From positions 2,716,001-2,780,000 of the forward strand of contig JAMWFC010000113.1 of NCBI GenBank assembly GCA_027475525.1: a stretch of DNA of 64,000 nt. The letters are read 5' to 3'. The notes beneath the pieces were generated by a model. It did not search any database, was not told where the DNA came from, and was given only the letters and a program-made list of their open reading frames with translations. Both the position numbers and the translations under genes were made by a program. The stretch comes from Macrolepiota albuminosa (taxonomy: Eukaryota; Basidiomycota; Agaricomycetes; Agaricales; Agaricaceae). Position 1 is the first letter of the stretch. Each line of letters starts with the position of its first letter. This document shows positions 44,879 through 55,405 of the stretch, piece after piece.

Positions 44879-46717
44879 AGGCAAGTTGGACAGAATATTG
44901 CAAGTTCACCATGGTCTGGCGCCATGGGGTGTCTTGATTCATCATGTCCAAAGCCTGCTTACTTCAACTTTTTCAGCCACTGCTATAAACAAGAAATTTG
45001 TCATAGCTCGCAGTAAAGGTTATTCACCTCATCAAAAGATGCAATTGGGGAAGTTATTCTTGCAATTTTCTGCCAGTACTGATAGGTGAATGCTTTGCAC
45101 TCTATATTTGTCAGACAGAAGTTGTCCAGCACAGCTATTGTAAAATATGTTTATATCCGATCAAATGTACTGGGGACTAGCTGCAAGCAAATAGTATCCT
45201 CCACCAAGACATCCACCCAGAACACTCACATGAAATAACAGTAATGTAGTATACTCTAGTTGTATGAACAATCCGTTATATTGGATTCCCAAAGCAATCA
45301 TATCTGTCCATACAGAATTCATTCGTAGCTGGCCAATCTTCTGGAATATCTTTTATTGGCACATTATTTTCTGGTTCCTATTGCTCTTCCTCTTCTATGA
45401 TTTGATCAAGGCTGGCATCCTGAAGTCTGCTTAGGAAATCTAAAGTCATAGACAGATGTGCTGTCAGATGTTCCAGATTGCTATCTGCTAATGAAAGTTC
45501 AACATCCAGTTGATATTTGAGTCATAGAAGCTCTTGCTCCTGAATATCCTTTTTTCACTCATGGTCCTTAAGAGCCCTGACCCTAACCTTCCCTTGATGA
45601 CAGTTTGCATGCAATGAATTATGTTGGATATAGAAATACTCTCCAGTATCTGACATATTCATTGGTTGAAAATACCTACCATTCCATACTTCAGGTCAAT
45701 GAAATAGGTTGGAGTGGTGCATGCGGCAGAAACATCTACAACAGAATATTCTTGACCCAATGCAATCACAGCATTGCTATTGTGCCAGATAATGGTCAGG
45801 ACAAGCAAAGCAATCAGTAACGTCATTCATTAATTCACAACCAAGCAATCCATTGAGCAACTATGGGACTGCCAGAAGACTCCTCATTTCTTCCTTTTCT
45901 CACTTCTTACTCCTTCATTCATTCTCTTATTTCTTCTGACATTATTTCATTTTACTGTTTCTATTCTTTCAACACTATCTGTTAGTACTACTCTCAGCCC
46001 TTGAGGTGCTCTGGTTTTTTAGCTACCATTCAGACAAGTGTGGGCCCTTCAGCACCACTTTCAAACTGCTTATATAAGCTGGAGTTTGCCTTTCTGACTT
46101 CTAAAGTCCGGAGTTTTCCTGCCTTGTTTGCACAGTTATTTGGTTAGTCAATTTTTGAGTTTTTAAGGTTTTGTTGTACTGTACAGTTGTTTCCCATGCT
46201 TCAGAAGCCCCAGAAGCATCCAACCTGGCATAGGGAATCCCTAGACTTGTTCTCTTTGGATCTTCCTCTGCCAGGTGAGTAGTTATTATGATATTGTCAG
46301 TACATACTCTAATATACTTTGGATCTTCCTCTGCCAGCTGTGTGACTGAGCCACAGCCTCTAGAGGTCACCCTTACAGGGACATAATTGATGAAGTCATT
46401 AAGATAATCTGCCTGTATCTATATATGAACTTAATCACCTTTACATGCCTTATGGATATGGGCATTGTATCATCTACATCATCTACTGTTAGATTATTGT
46501 CCAAGTGTGCAAAGTTATCATCATCTGTAAATGCTGCAGGTGATGCACCAGTTATAATGGGAATGGGACTTAGTGGTAGCTGTTGTGTTATGAGGACTGG
46601 CAACTCTTATGTATTCTGAATGAGTCGTGTCCTTTCCTTAGCAAACAGAATGAGGTCTTTTTGTCTGATGACTGTTGTTTTTAGTCGCTTGCATTTCTTC
46701 AGAGAGTTCAGATTCAT
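44879..46717 (-). pseudogene. Outer KDZ transposase, N-terminal half
   Basis: Start ATG at 46,717 (minus), followed by a basic helix, RTRLIQNT, and the DDDNFAHLDNN block. The CxC2-type cysteine cluster and HxPEVWNG region (about 45,680-45,860) follow the solo LTR-A. The coil and ASAYQYWQ-like block come next, then GELAIFCPTCLQP, the pre-catalytic cysteine pair of KDZ transposases (44,880-44,925). The gene is cut here by the inner element and resumes at 32,471 with CQPGVNL. It is also broken by the solo LTR-A (45,870-46,377) and several stops. It is transcribed away from X', with 152 bp between the starts. Confidence 0.8.
45870..46377 (-). mobile_element. Solo LTR-A with perfect target duplication
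   Basis: 508 bp, TGCCAGAAGACTCC to CCCTTACA on the plus strand, flanked by GGGAC at 45,865-45,869 and 46,378-46,382. The inner element at 37,925-37,975 provides an uninterrupted homologue of the target (GCAACTGTGGAACATGG on the other strand), so the insertion point is confirmed by an empty site. TATA box CTTATATAAGC (minus strand) near 46,070. Confidence 0.95.
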
Positions 46718-46869
46718 GATCAAATATCTATGGCCAGGACCTAGCCATTAAACTGGAGATCTAATGAGACCGCTTATTGATATTGACAATATGCCCCAAT
46801 TTGGACAGGCCAGATACCAGCAGATAGTGGACCCTATTTGTCGATGATAAACAGAATCTTTTATCATCA
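46718..46869. promoter_or_regulatory. Putative bidirectional promoter of the outer KDZ element
   Basis: 152 bp between the divergent starts of the transposase and X'. Its length is conserved with 37,432-37,584. Confidence 0.45.
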
Positions 46870-49150
46870 ATGGATACTGAACAGAAATGTATATTTTATC
46901 ATGTGATCCTTTGGTTGAGAACTGTGTAGTTGCAAAGAATTATATTGTCTACAAACATGTCTGCCCTTCTGCAACCACCTAAACCAATATTTTTATCAAA
47001 GAAAAGATGAGTGGAATCAATATTTACAGTGGAAGAAATATCTATTTTTGAATCATACAAGGAACTCTACCGCTCCTCAACTACTCCCTAAGCTTGAACT
47101 GCTATCTTGAAGGATAAAATCCCAACAAATATCTTCAACTACTGGGCCACTCAAAGGACAGAGCCAAAGACAGGAGAAAAGTAGGCAGAAAGAATCAAAG
47201 TAAGTACAGCAACTCATTGCAAAGAACTAGACATTATTTGCTTAAATAGAAGATTGTCCAGTATATCAAAAATTGCTGGTGCTTTTATTACTAGCATAAA
47301 GATCCAAAGGTGCTTCTGAAAACTTCACTGTAAGATGTTGTCCAGCAGACAATAGCAAAGGAGATAAATGAAGAAATCTAGAACTTGTTGAGGAGTAGGG
47401 ATCACAATGCCTTGGGATTGGATGCATTTGCACAATATAATGTGGCTGTCAAAAATGTTATGCATCAACTTACACTACAGGAGAAAAGTCATTTGCAAAA
47501 AATGGCGGCAGAATAGAGCAAAAAAGGAAATTCACCAGAAATTCAGTGCAAGTTGGTACTCCTTCCATCCACCATCCATCCTCTATTCATTGTACATCTG
47601 TCTGCTTGATTCCACTTTCCAATCATTGTCTCTTCAAAAAAGCCCAAAAGCACAGTTTGAAGCATGTGGATGATGTAGATGTGCTTTGATTTAGAGAGAT
47701 GGGCATATTGAGTTAGACTGTTGTTGGTTGGTATGCAGATGAAAGTATGACTATTAGAATGTATGTGGTGCCATCATTTTTTAAACAATTTTGACACTAA
47801 TTATAGTCATGACAATATGTCATACTTGACTCATGCTAACTGATCTACCTTCCAAAACTCCTTTCCTGACCTTGTTAGTGACCTCAACAAGAAGATGATG
47901 GATTACATGTCTGCTCTTTTTGATAGAGACATGCTGTACAACATGAAATCATCCCATGATTTGACTCCTTCTATTTTTACATGCCATGACCTCATCCTTG
48001 ATCTGGATAGGGATGGATTCCCAATATTACCAGCAGATCCAGGACCAAATATATTTCAAACTTGGGCAGAATTGGAAATGCTTGTCCAGGACTATCTAAA
48101 TACTCATTACAGTGAATCCTAGTTTTCTCCACCTTTGCTCATCATTTGATCACTCCATCAGAAATTGCATCTGATATCTGATATGAATCTGCTCCTTACA
48201 AGGCAGTGAGGACCAATGATCAGCAATTCATACATTCAAGATATCTTCCAGAGAGTCTGATATTCCAAGATCCCTATAATCTTGGTCAGCCTGAGCTATT
48301 GTGTCTGCTGACCTTCTGAAGAGACCATCAAGAACAGTATGAATTTGGTAACACCTTCCACTGATGGTTTATCTCAACTGTCACAAGCAGCCAGTAGCTG
48401 CTGAGTATGGCATCTGAGCTGATTGTAAAAAAATGCAGCAGCAGCAGCAGCATGTAAAGCTATATGCAAAAATGGTGGGAAAAATTAGAAACAGAGGCCA
48501 ACACTATCAGCAGTAGTTGATGGCAACAGTAGAACCATTGCTAATGATGAAGCTGCTAATGGCAGATCTGCTTTAGTCACCAGATCTGCAGCCAACTTGG
48601 AGTAGCAACTGGGGCCTACACTTCTCCTGTCATCTAGCGTACCATACACACCACTGCCTGACTTACAGGAAGAACCCCCTGTCTTGCACTCACCACACAC
48701 TCCACAGCCTCAGTGCCACAACAGATCCATAGTTCACAACAAATCCCAACCAAATGTATTAGCTTCCACTCATGACAAATCTATTTATGACAAATATGGT
48801 GATAATACAGCAGTGGTAGATGCCACTACTATCCACCTCTTATAACAAAGAGGATGGAGCCATCCAGACCCTCCAATTAATGGCCCTAGTGATAGGTCCT
48901 CTAGATATAGAGTGTCAAGAAGGATGCTCAACATTCTTCAAGATGAGGACAATGACCAATTTGAAGATGAGAGAAGGCCAGCATTACAAAACCAAAAGAA
49001 GCACAAGGCATTGCCTAACCAATTGTCAACAAATTCCAAGCAACTCCACAAGTTTCAAGCACAAATGTTACAGGAGGATGCAGCTTGATACATTGATATG
49101 TCTACACCAGCAAAAAGGAGTAGCAGCCACATTAAGGTCATTTGACCAGT
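46870..49150 (+). pseudogene. Outer KDZ accessory gene X' (fullest copy)
   Basis: Start ATG 46,870 with the same first residues as X. Recognisable blocks in order: N-terminal hydrophobic/basic part (with TAG for Trp), a helical region around 47,190, the NIMWLSK/VKNVMHQL-equivalent region near 47,440, a probable intron near 47,555-47,640, the GWYADE block (47,733), MMDYMSALFDRDM to YLNTHYSES (47,895-48,118), an Ala-rich (GCA)n tract near 48,436, then a long polar tail with PYTPLPDLQEEP and KRSSSHIKV ending at about 49,150. The tail is absent from X, which is truncated. Function unknown; it is an anonymous gene family of mushroom transposons. Many stops. Confidence 0.6.
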
Positions 49151-49352
49151 CCACCATCATTGATGTGGGGAAGGGGGGAATGTTACATTACATTTTTATA
49201 AACTATAGTATTACAAAAATGTAGCAATGTTTGTCATAGCAAAAAAAAATGTTCTGCAATGCAATAATAAGCCATCCATCTTAAACTGTTCATCTTTACT
49301 TGTCTTTTGTTGCCTTCCATCTCTCAGTAAGCTGACTGGATGATTGGGTTTG

Positions 49353-51191
49353 TTACATTGGCAGCTTTCTACTTTGGAAGTTGCTGTGAGCCTGTCCCCT
49401 TGGGCCAGAAAGAGGGACCTTGGCAGAGACTGGCAGAGAGATGGAAGATAATTCAGGGAGTGATGGAGATGTTTGTACAGGAGATGTTCCTGAGGATGTT
49501 TGTTGAAGCAGAAATGGAGCAACAATAAGAGCAGATAAGTCAGCAGTGGGATGGAATTGGTCAGTGGCAAGGACAGAGGTGTTACCTGTGGGAATGGATA
49601 TGTCAGCAGTAGCAGAAGATTGATCAGCAATAGGGTCAGGAGTAGTTTCTTCCTCTTCAATGATAGGTCCAAGTCTACTGTGCCCTGTTGGATACACTGC
49701 CATATCATCCTGAGCTGATAGACTAGAGAGACAGATAGAGATGTGAAGTTGACTCTGCAAAGTGTTAATCATACCTCAAATATTGCAGATCTGCTCTTCC
49801 ATCTGACGAATTCGTCCATCATAGTTTGCAAGCATCTCACCTGCAAGAGAAACATTGGTTTGCAGGGTTTCTATGTGGCCACCGAGCATGTTGACTTGAG
49901 TCTGGTAGCAATGGAAGAAGTCCTCAATACATGATAACTAGCTCTCCTTAGCTGTGACAAACCTGTCCTGCACCTGCTCCCCAACATTCTGCAATGCTTC
50001 CTGGAACCCATTCTCCATCCTGTCCAAACAGCTCTCCACCCCTGCCATCACACTAGCCACAATGTCCTCACTGTAACTAGACTCTATTGCCTCCTTCTTG
50101 CCCTTTCCCTTGACTAGAAGAGAATCTGCTAGGCAGTTAGAGGTTGATGGTTGGAATGGATGGACAGATGGTTTTAATAGTCCTGTGATTGGACTAGCTG
50201 GTTCATCTGCTAACTATTGGTTAGCTATTTGAGCAGGAAAAGAGTTTCATACCATCATCATTCTTAATAATCCTCGCTGACTTCTTTCTCAGTGGTTTTT
50301 TCCCCTTTTCCTTGTTGCTAGGCTTGATAGTTTTCTTGACAATTTTCAGGCTGCATATTCATTTGCAAATAAGCTGGCAGGGATTGCATGTGGTGCCGCC
50401 CTTTGTCCTGACATACTGTAGCTGCTTACTTGTGCAATATTGGCAAGGGGAGTTGATGTGCTGACTCTCACAACGAGATCCTGTCCTCAGATACCTGCCC
50501 AACAGCATCTCTCCAGTAATTTCCCCCTTTGGTATCCTGCTCTCTTGTTCTTGTTCTTGTTCTTCCTCTTCATCCTCATCCTCATCCTTGTCCTCCTGCT
50601 TCTCTGATATTGCATGGCTACCAGAAAGTGAACAGTTACCAATGTAACTCACCCATCTTTGCTTCTTGGAAGTTGGTAACAGACCAGATAAAACTCTTGC
50701 TACTGGAGGACTTGGTCATTTTCTCTTCTTTAAAATTGGTGATGGACCAGACAAATCTCCTGCTGCCAGCCTATGACCTATCTGGTCTTCTTGTGCTGGT
50801 AAGACCAGCCTCAGTCAACAGATCAGGTCATTCTTTACTCCTACTTGGTTCTTCCCTCCTTCTGCTCCTCTGAGACCATTTCTTCACAGCGTCCTTCAAC
50901 TGCCTGATCATATCCTCATCTGAAAGCTTGCTCTGGAATAGTGGGATAACTTTGTTGATGAAACTTTTTCTGGCATAAAGGAGAAGTTTCTTGTCATCCT
51001 TGACCTAGCTAACCATCAACCACATGTCAGCTTACAGGACGACTATTAGTGCATGTCTATTAGACAGGAGTGCTTGCATCTTACCAGATCCTTCAGCTGT
51101 CCTTTGAGTTGACGCAGGTCTTCTCTGAGACAAGGTATAATATTCAAACATCCGCATTAACAACCCATTGGTGGAGTTCTTCATTAGACAT
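49353..51191 (-). pseudogene. Outer KDZ gene Z: cysteine-cluster, coiled-coil protein
   Basis: Start ATG at 51,191 (MSNEELHQWV), a probable short first exon, then a basic helix (KKWSQRSRRREE, about 50,850), an Asp/Glu-rich tract (about 50,560) and a cysteine cluster (CQYCTSKQLQYVRTKGG, then CNPCQLIC; 50,360-50,450). The cluster resembles the Zn-binding repeats of anonymous mushroom proteins. A coiled-coil segment (SVMAGVESCLDRMENGFQEA; 49,800-50,080) and a Ser/Thr/Pro-rich tail (49,353-49,772) follow. Convergent with X'. Zn and DNA binding is inference; no enzyme motif is seen. Stops at several CGA/CAG-like sites. Confidence 0.5.
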
Positions 51192-51814
51192 GGCAAATGG
51201 AGGATTAAAGAAATGGATAAGAACTTTACATGAAGCAAGTTCTGAAAATAGATATCATGTGACCCTGTTTAAATTATAAAAGAAGTTTGATTTATTGCTT
51301 GACAAACTTTACTTTGTTTATCATACTGTGTAGTAAATAACAATTAGCTAAGCAGGTCAAAAATGCAGAAGTCTTAATGTTTATTGCACTAAGCAGGAGT
51401 TGAACTGGCCTAGTGCAAGACCCAATGAATATCAATTGATAATATTCCACTACACTACAGATGCTTGCTGAATACTGCTATAATGTAAATAAATATCAGT
51501 TTAATATTCCATGTGTAGTAAATAAGAATTAGCTAAGCAGATCAAAAGTTCCCAACAGTTTGACATAAATGCAGTAGTGAGAGTCGAACCCACCAACTAC
51601 AAGATACAAGGAATATAAATTGGGAATATTCTACTACACTACAGGTGCTTACTGTACAGAAATCAGCTACACCTCATATACAGGATACCACTCTAGCAGA
51701 CCTCTTCTGCCCTCTGTCAATTTACTACAAGTAAAAATTGATAACACTATCTGTTCAAATTCTGTATAGGTCCATTTATGCACTACATATACACCATCCT
51801 GACTTGTAGTAAGC

Positions 51815-51889
51815 ACCTGTGGTACAATGGAATCTTGATAGATTGATATTTTATATTGTGCACAAGAGGCAGGTTTGACTCCTGCTAGT
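51815..51889 (+). other. tRNA-like module M2 in TIR iv, left arm
   Basis: Box A TGGTACAATGG and box B-like AGGTTTGACTCC about 40 bp apart. Mirror copy at 52,739-52,812. Confidence 0.55.
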
Positions 51890-51917
51890 GCACATTATAT
51901 AATAGCAGCAGGCTGCT

Positions 51918-52199
51918 AACATCCGCTAGCATCATTAATTTGATCCATTCAAAACTTCAGAGATTTCTGCAAAGAAATAGGATAGAGGAATTTATGCATG
52001 TGTTTTTTCCAGTGCATGTGACAAGTTGATGATGCACTGTGGCTGACTATCTTTGTGCTGGTCTTTGTGAAAAAGATAGCCAGCCCTAGTGTATCGTCAC
52101 TTGTTATATGCGCTGCAATAAATACACGTGCAAGTTCTTCCATCCTATCTTTCTTCAGTAATTTCTAGAGTTTTAAACAGATCAACTTAATAATGCTAG
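51918..52199. repeat. Fold-back palindrome 1 in TIR iv
   Basis: Long self-complementary arms beginning GCTAGCATCATTAATTTGATC and ending with the complement near 52,199; the centre is TGGTCTTTGTG and its neighbour. Confidence 0.7.
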
Positions 52200-52221
52200 C
52201 AAGCAGATGAACAGGGGCTTA

Positions 52222-52352
52222 CATTGATCTGTTCAAAATTTCAGAGATTACTCGAGAAGTTTAGGTTGGATGCCCTTGCCCTAGCATGTGCAAGTTTCTC
52301 CATCTCAAATTTCTCAAGTAATCTCTGGAGTTTTGAACAGATCAAATAAATG
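52222..52352. repeat. Fold-back palindrome 2 in TIR iv
   Basis: Left arm CAGAGATTACTCGAGAAGTT pairs with right arm AACTTCT-like/CAAGTAATCTCTGG; homologous to 18,600-18,760. Confidence 0.7.
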
Positions 52353-52426
52353 ACATTAGCAGACATTAGCAGATAATATACTGACTTGTAGTAAGCCCCA
52401 GTAAATTATCCATTCATCAGCTTGCT

Positions 52427-52700
52427 AGCATCATTAAATTGATTCTTTCAAAACTCTAGAAATTACTGAAGAAGAATAGGATGGAGGAGCTTGTACATGT
52501 GTTTATTGCAGTGCATGTGACAAGTGACAATACATCAGAGCTGGCTATCTTTTTCACAAAGACCAGCTCAAAGGGAGCCAGCCACAATGTATCATTAACT
52601 TGTCATGTGCACTGGAATAAATAGATGTGCAAATTCATCCATCCTATGCCTTTGCAGAAATCTCTGGAGTTTTGAATGGATCAAATTCATGATGCTAGCA
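52427..52700. repeat. Fold-back palindrome 3 in TIR iv
   Basis: Arms of about 120 bp: TTTCAAAACTCTAGAAAT at the left pairs with ATTTCTCTGGAGTTTTGAA-like sequence at the right. Confidence 0.75.
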
Positions 52701-52738
52701 GACATCAACAGCCTGCTGCTATTATATAATGTGCACTA

Positions 52739-52812
52739 GCAGGAGTCAAACCTGCCTCTTGTGCACAATATGAAATATTAATTTATCAATATTCCATTGT
52801 ATCACAAGTGCT
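52739..52812 (-). other. tRNA-like module M2 in TIR iv, right arm
   Basis: On the minus strand, box A-like TGATACAATGG and box B-like AGGTTTGACTCC. Confidence 0.55.
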
Positions 52813-52892
52813 TACTACAAGTCAGTACGGTGTACATGTAGAGCAAAAATGGACCCATATAAAAACACACTATTAGATCCCATTAAGGTGGA

Positions 52893-52963
52893 GTAGAGGG
52901 AGTAGAACCCGCCGCTGTACACAATATTGAATATCAATACACAAATATTCCACTGAACTACTG
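52893..52963 (-). other. tRNA-like module M3 in TIR iv
   Basis: On the minus strand, box A-like TAGTTCAGTGG and box B-like GGGTTCTACTCC. Confidence 0.55.
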
Positions 52964-53648
52964 GGACTGGTTGCACTGCTAATATCAGCTGGCTCACATG
53001 CTGACATTAGCTACTATCCACTGGCATGCCAGCGAACAGTGGACACTTATGCACCCTCTTCTACCCTTTCCCCTCTTTCTTTCCAGTGCCATCCTCTCCA
53101 CTCTCCACACTACCTCACATGCCACCCCTGTCCACCACATGCACTCCGCTTCCCTCCTCCTCTCTGACCTGACGTCCAACGTCTGCTATGTCTGCCAGCA
53201 TACCAGCAGACATCCACACTCCTCCCCTTCCTCCTTCTCCCTCTTTCTCCCCACCCCCATCCCTCTTCTGCCACCCCCCATGCTCTCTGAGATGCCACCC
53301 CATGTGGCAGATGCCTATGAACCCCTTTTCCTTCTCTCCCATTCTGATGCTAGGCAATGCCAGACAATGCCAGAGGTTGCCAATGGATTCTCATAGATGC
53401 CAATGGATACCAGCAGATATCCAGCAGATGCCGACAGATGCCAGCAAGTCCCAACGGCTGCCGACAAACTCCGATAGATGCCAGCTGATGGCAGATAATG
53501 CCAACACCTCTTTCAAGCCACAAAAACTCTTTTGGAAGGTTTGCCACCCCCCCTTCCACCTCAAAATATCTATACAGGGACCTGTGGAAATGTAGGTGGG
53601 TGGCCATTCATTGTGTTACCTGACCTTTGATTATATCCATTAGTAATG

Positions 53649-53729
53649 GACCTGTGGTGCAACAGTTAAATCGTCAGTGCATTTTGTTGCTGGAGGCTTC
53701 CCCAAGGCTGGGGGTTTGATTTCCCCCCC
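53649..53729 (+). other. tRNA-like module M1 in TIR iv
   Basis: Box A-like TGGTGCAACAG and box B-like GGGTTTGATTTCC; the spacer is about 6 bp longer than in the other copies. Confidence 0.5.
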
Positions 53730-54255
53730 ACAGGCATATAGGCGGGATGATAAGTTACCATTTTTTTTGGTCCAACCAGCCCCCATGGGCCTGCATAGGT
53801 CTTTGCAAATGTCTGCTGGTGCCCTGTGCAGGCCTAGATGGGCCTGCATATGTAGGTTTGAGTCTGTCAATGTACATCTGTGTGGATGTCCACTGGTGGT
53901 TTGCATAGGCCTGCATAGGTCTGCAGGGCCCTTTTGTGGATGTATGCTGGCATTGGAGGTGGGAAAAGGAGGGAAGGGGAGGTGCACAGCCTTGAGTTAT
54001 TGCGAGAAGGAAGGGAGAGGGGAGAGAAGTGGGGAACCTTGAGGAGGGTTTATTCATGCCATGACATCTGCCAATGGAGGAGGTTTTCACTTGTGGGCTG
54101 ATGCCTGCTGGCAGCTGCTGACGCACATTGATGTCCACTAGTGTCTGCTGGCATCTGCTGGGCCTATATGCACATGTGTGTGCCCACCTTTTATGGATCC
54201 ACTAGACCATGTCATACAGCACATTGTGACACATCCACAGCTCTGTATTCTACGG

Positions 54256-55326
54256 TGATAGGCTTCTACTCGGACTGAGCGCATCAAGGGACATTATAGG
54301 CCAACCAACACTTGACGTACTAAAGGCTCTAGCGACCAGTTGGGAATATAGAGCAGCTCTAGCTCTGGCAACTGACTACAGGATCTAGACATTTATCCTA
54401 ACCACTAGCTACCCAGCTTTCAGCACACTCCATTCACCTATCCCAAGGACAAAGGAGGCCCATAACGTATAGCGCTAACACGATGGCGGGAGAGGACTCT
54501 AACTAAACCCCGATCACTTCCAGAAAGAGTCAGCAACAGGCGCTGCCATTTGACGAGGCACTTCAATCAGAAGTCTAAAAGGATCAATGACAGCGGCACT
54601 GGATATACTTAAATCCGACATCTGGACCTGTCAGGAACTAATACAATGAGTAGCGCTGACACTAGCGCTCACGGCATATGTCGAGGATTTTCTGACCATA
54701 CCCCAAAACAGCCTGGCCAATTGGAGTTAGAATAAAAGTGAGCAGACTCATGCAATTCTAAGCCAATATAGAGTTGCCGCTGGTCGCCGTGGGTCAGAAC
54801 GCCGTTGGTCGCCGTCATCCATGTGCAAAAGGTTGCCATTGGCAGGTTGCCGTTAGAGGAAACCATGAGGAGAGGCGCTAGGAGGTAGCGCCGCAGGTGG
54901 ACTTGTATCTGGACAAACACGGTAGCGCATAGTATATAAAATAGCTACTTTACATGTATATAACAACGAATTGTAACCCCTCGAACACACAGTTACACTT
55001 AGCGTTCAACTCGCGCTAGCTTCCTTTGACTTCGTCACTAAGTCGGGCGCTAGCTTCGTCTATCTCGTCTTCATCGTTTACGGTGCCACCTACGGGCACA
55101 ATACGCTGCGCTATTCGTCTTTTCTCCAATATCTTTGCCTAAACTACGACGCTTACCGTCTGCCAGGTAGCCCCCGAAGCGCTATAAGCTAGCGCATCGT
55201 TTTACTACCTCCACTCGAGCACACCGGGACCCTGTCAGGACTCCTCACAACTACGCACGCCAAGCGCTGGAGACGGCGTTGTACTGCGTATACGTCCAGC
55301 ACACCCAACCACAGTTGGCGTCATCA
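54256..55326 (+). repeat. Gypsy 5' LTR (LTR-G)
   Basis: 1,071 bp, TGATAGGCTTCTACTC to GGCGTCATCA. The TATA box TATATAAAATAG at about 54,934 is the likely promoter. Same family as 34,409-35,455 and the relic at 1-925. TAGCGC/GCGCTA motifs are very frequent. The left flank is TACGG; the matching right flank lies outside the window. Confidence 0.9.
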
Positions 55327-55328
55327 TT

Positions 55329-55345
55329 TTGGAGCCCACCGCGAG
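55329..55345 (+). other. Putative primer-binding site
   Basis: TGGAGCCCACCGCGAGG, 2 bp after the LTR. It begins with the TGG expected to pair with a tRNA CCA end. The tRNA was not identified. Confidence 0.55.
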
Positions 55346-55405
55346 GGGTTCTTCTGAGACAGAATTCCGCCGGAAACTTGAGCCCAGCGACAGCGCCGCC
55401 TCCTG

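Larger units (their letters stand above)
16197..54255 (-). mobile_element. Outer KDZ DNA transposon (right end continues past the window)
   Basis: Bounded on the left by the terminal inverted repeat at 16,197-18,900 and on the right by its inverted counterpart (51,300-54,255). The last roughly 115 bp of that repeat are separated off by a gypsy insertion. Removing the inner KDZ element, the LTR-A/LINE block and the solo LTR-A leaves about 16.4 kb. It encodes a KDZ transposase (minus strand), the downstream ORF Y, divergent accessory gene X' and convergent gene Z. All genes carry stops. KDZ elements are cut-and-paste transposons with an RNase H-fold transposase. Confidence 0.8.
51300..54255 (-). 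repeat. Outer KDZ right TIR (TIR iv), cut by gypsy
   Basis: Inverted counterpart of TIR i. From the right edge inward: terminal block (CTCTGTATTCTACGG is the last KDZ sequence before the gypsy LTR), minisatellites, M1, M3 and M2 modules, three fold-back palindromes and additional tRNA-like units near 51,400-51,660. By comparison with TIR iii about 115 bp of the terminus should lie beyond the gypsy 3' LTR, outside the window. Confidence 0.8.

Noticed and set aside
46870..51191. TET/JBP-type dioxygenase, known to accompany some KDZ elements in mushrooms
   Set aside because: Neither X' nor Z shows the HxD...H iron-binding pattern or the rest of the dioxygenase fold.
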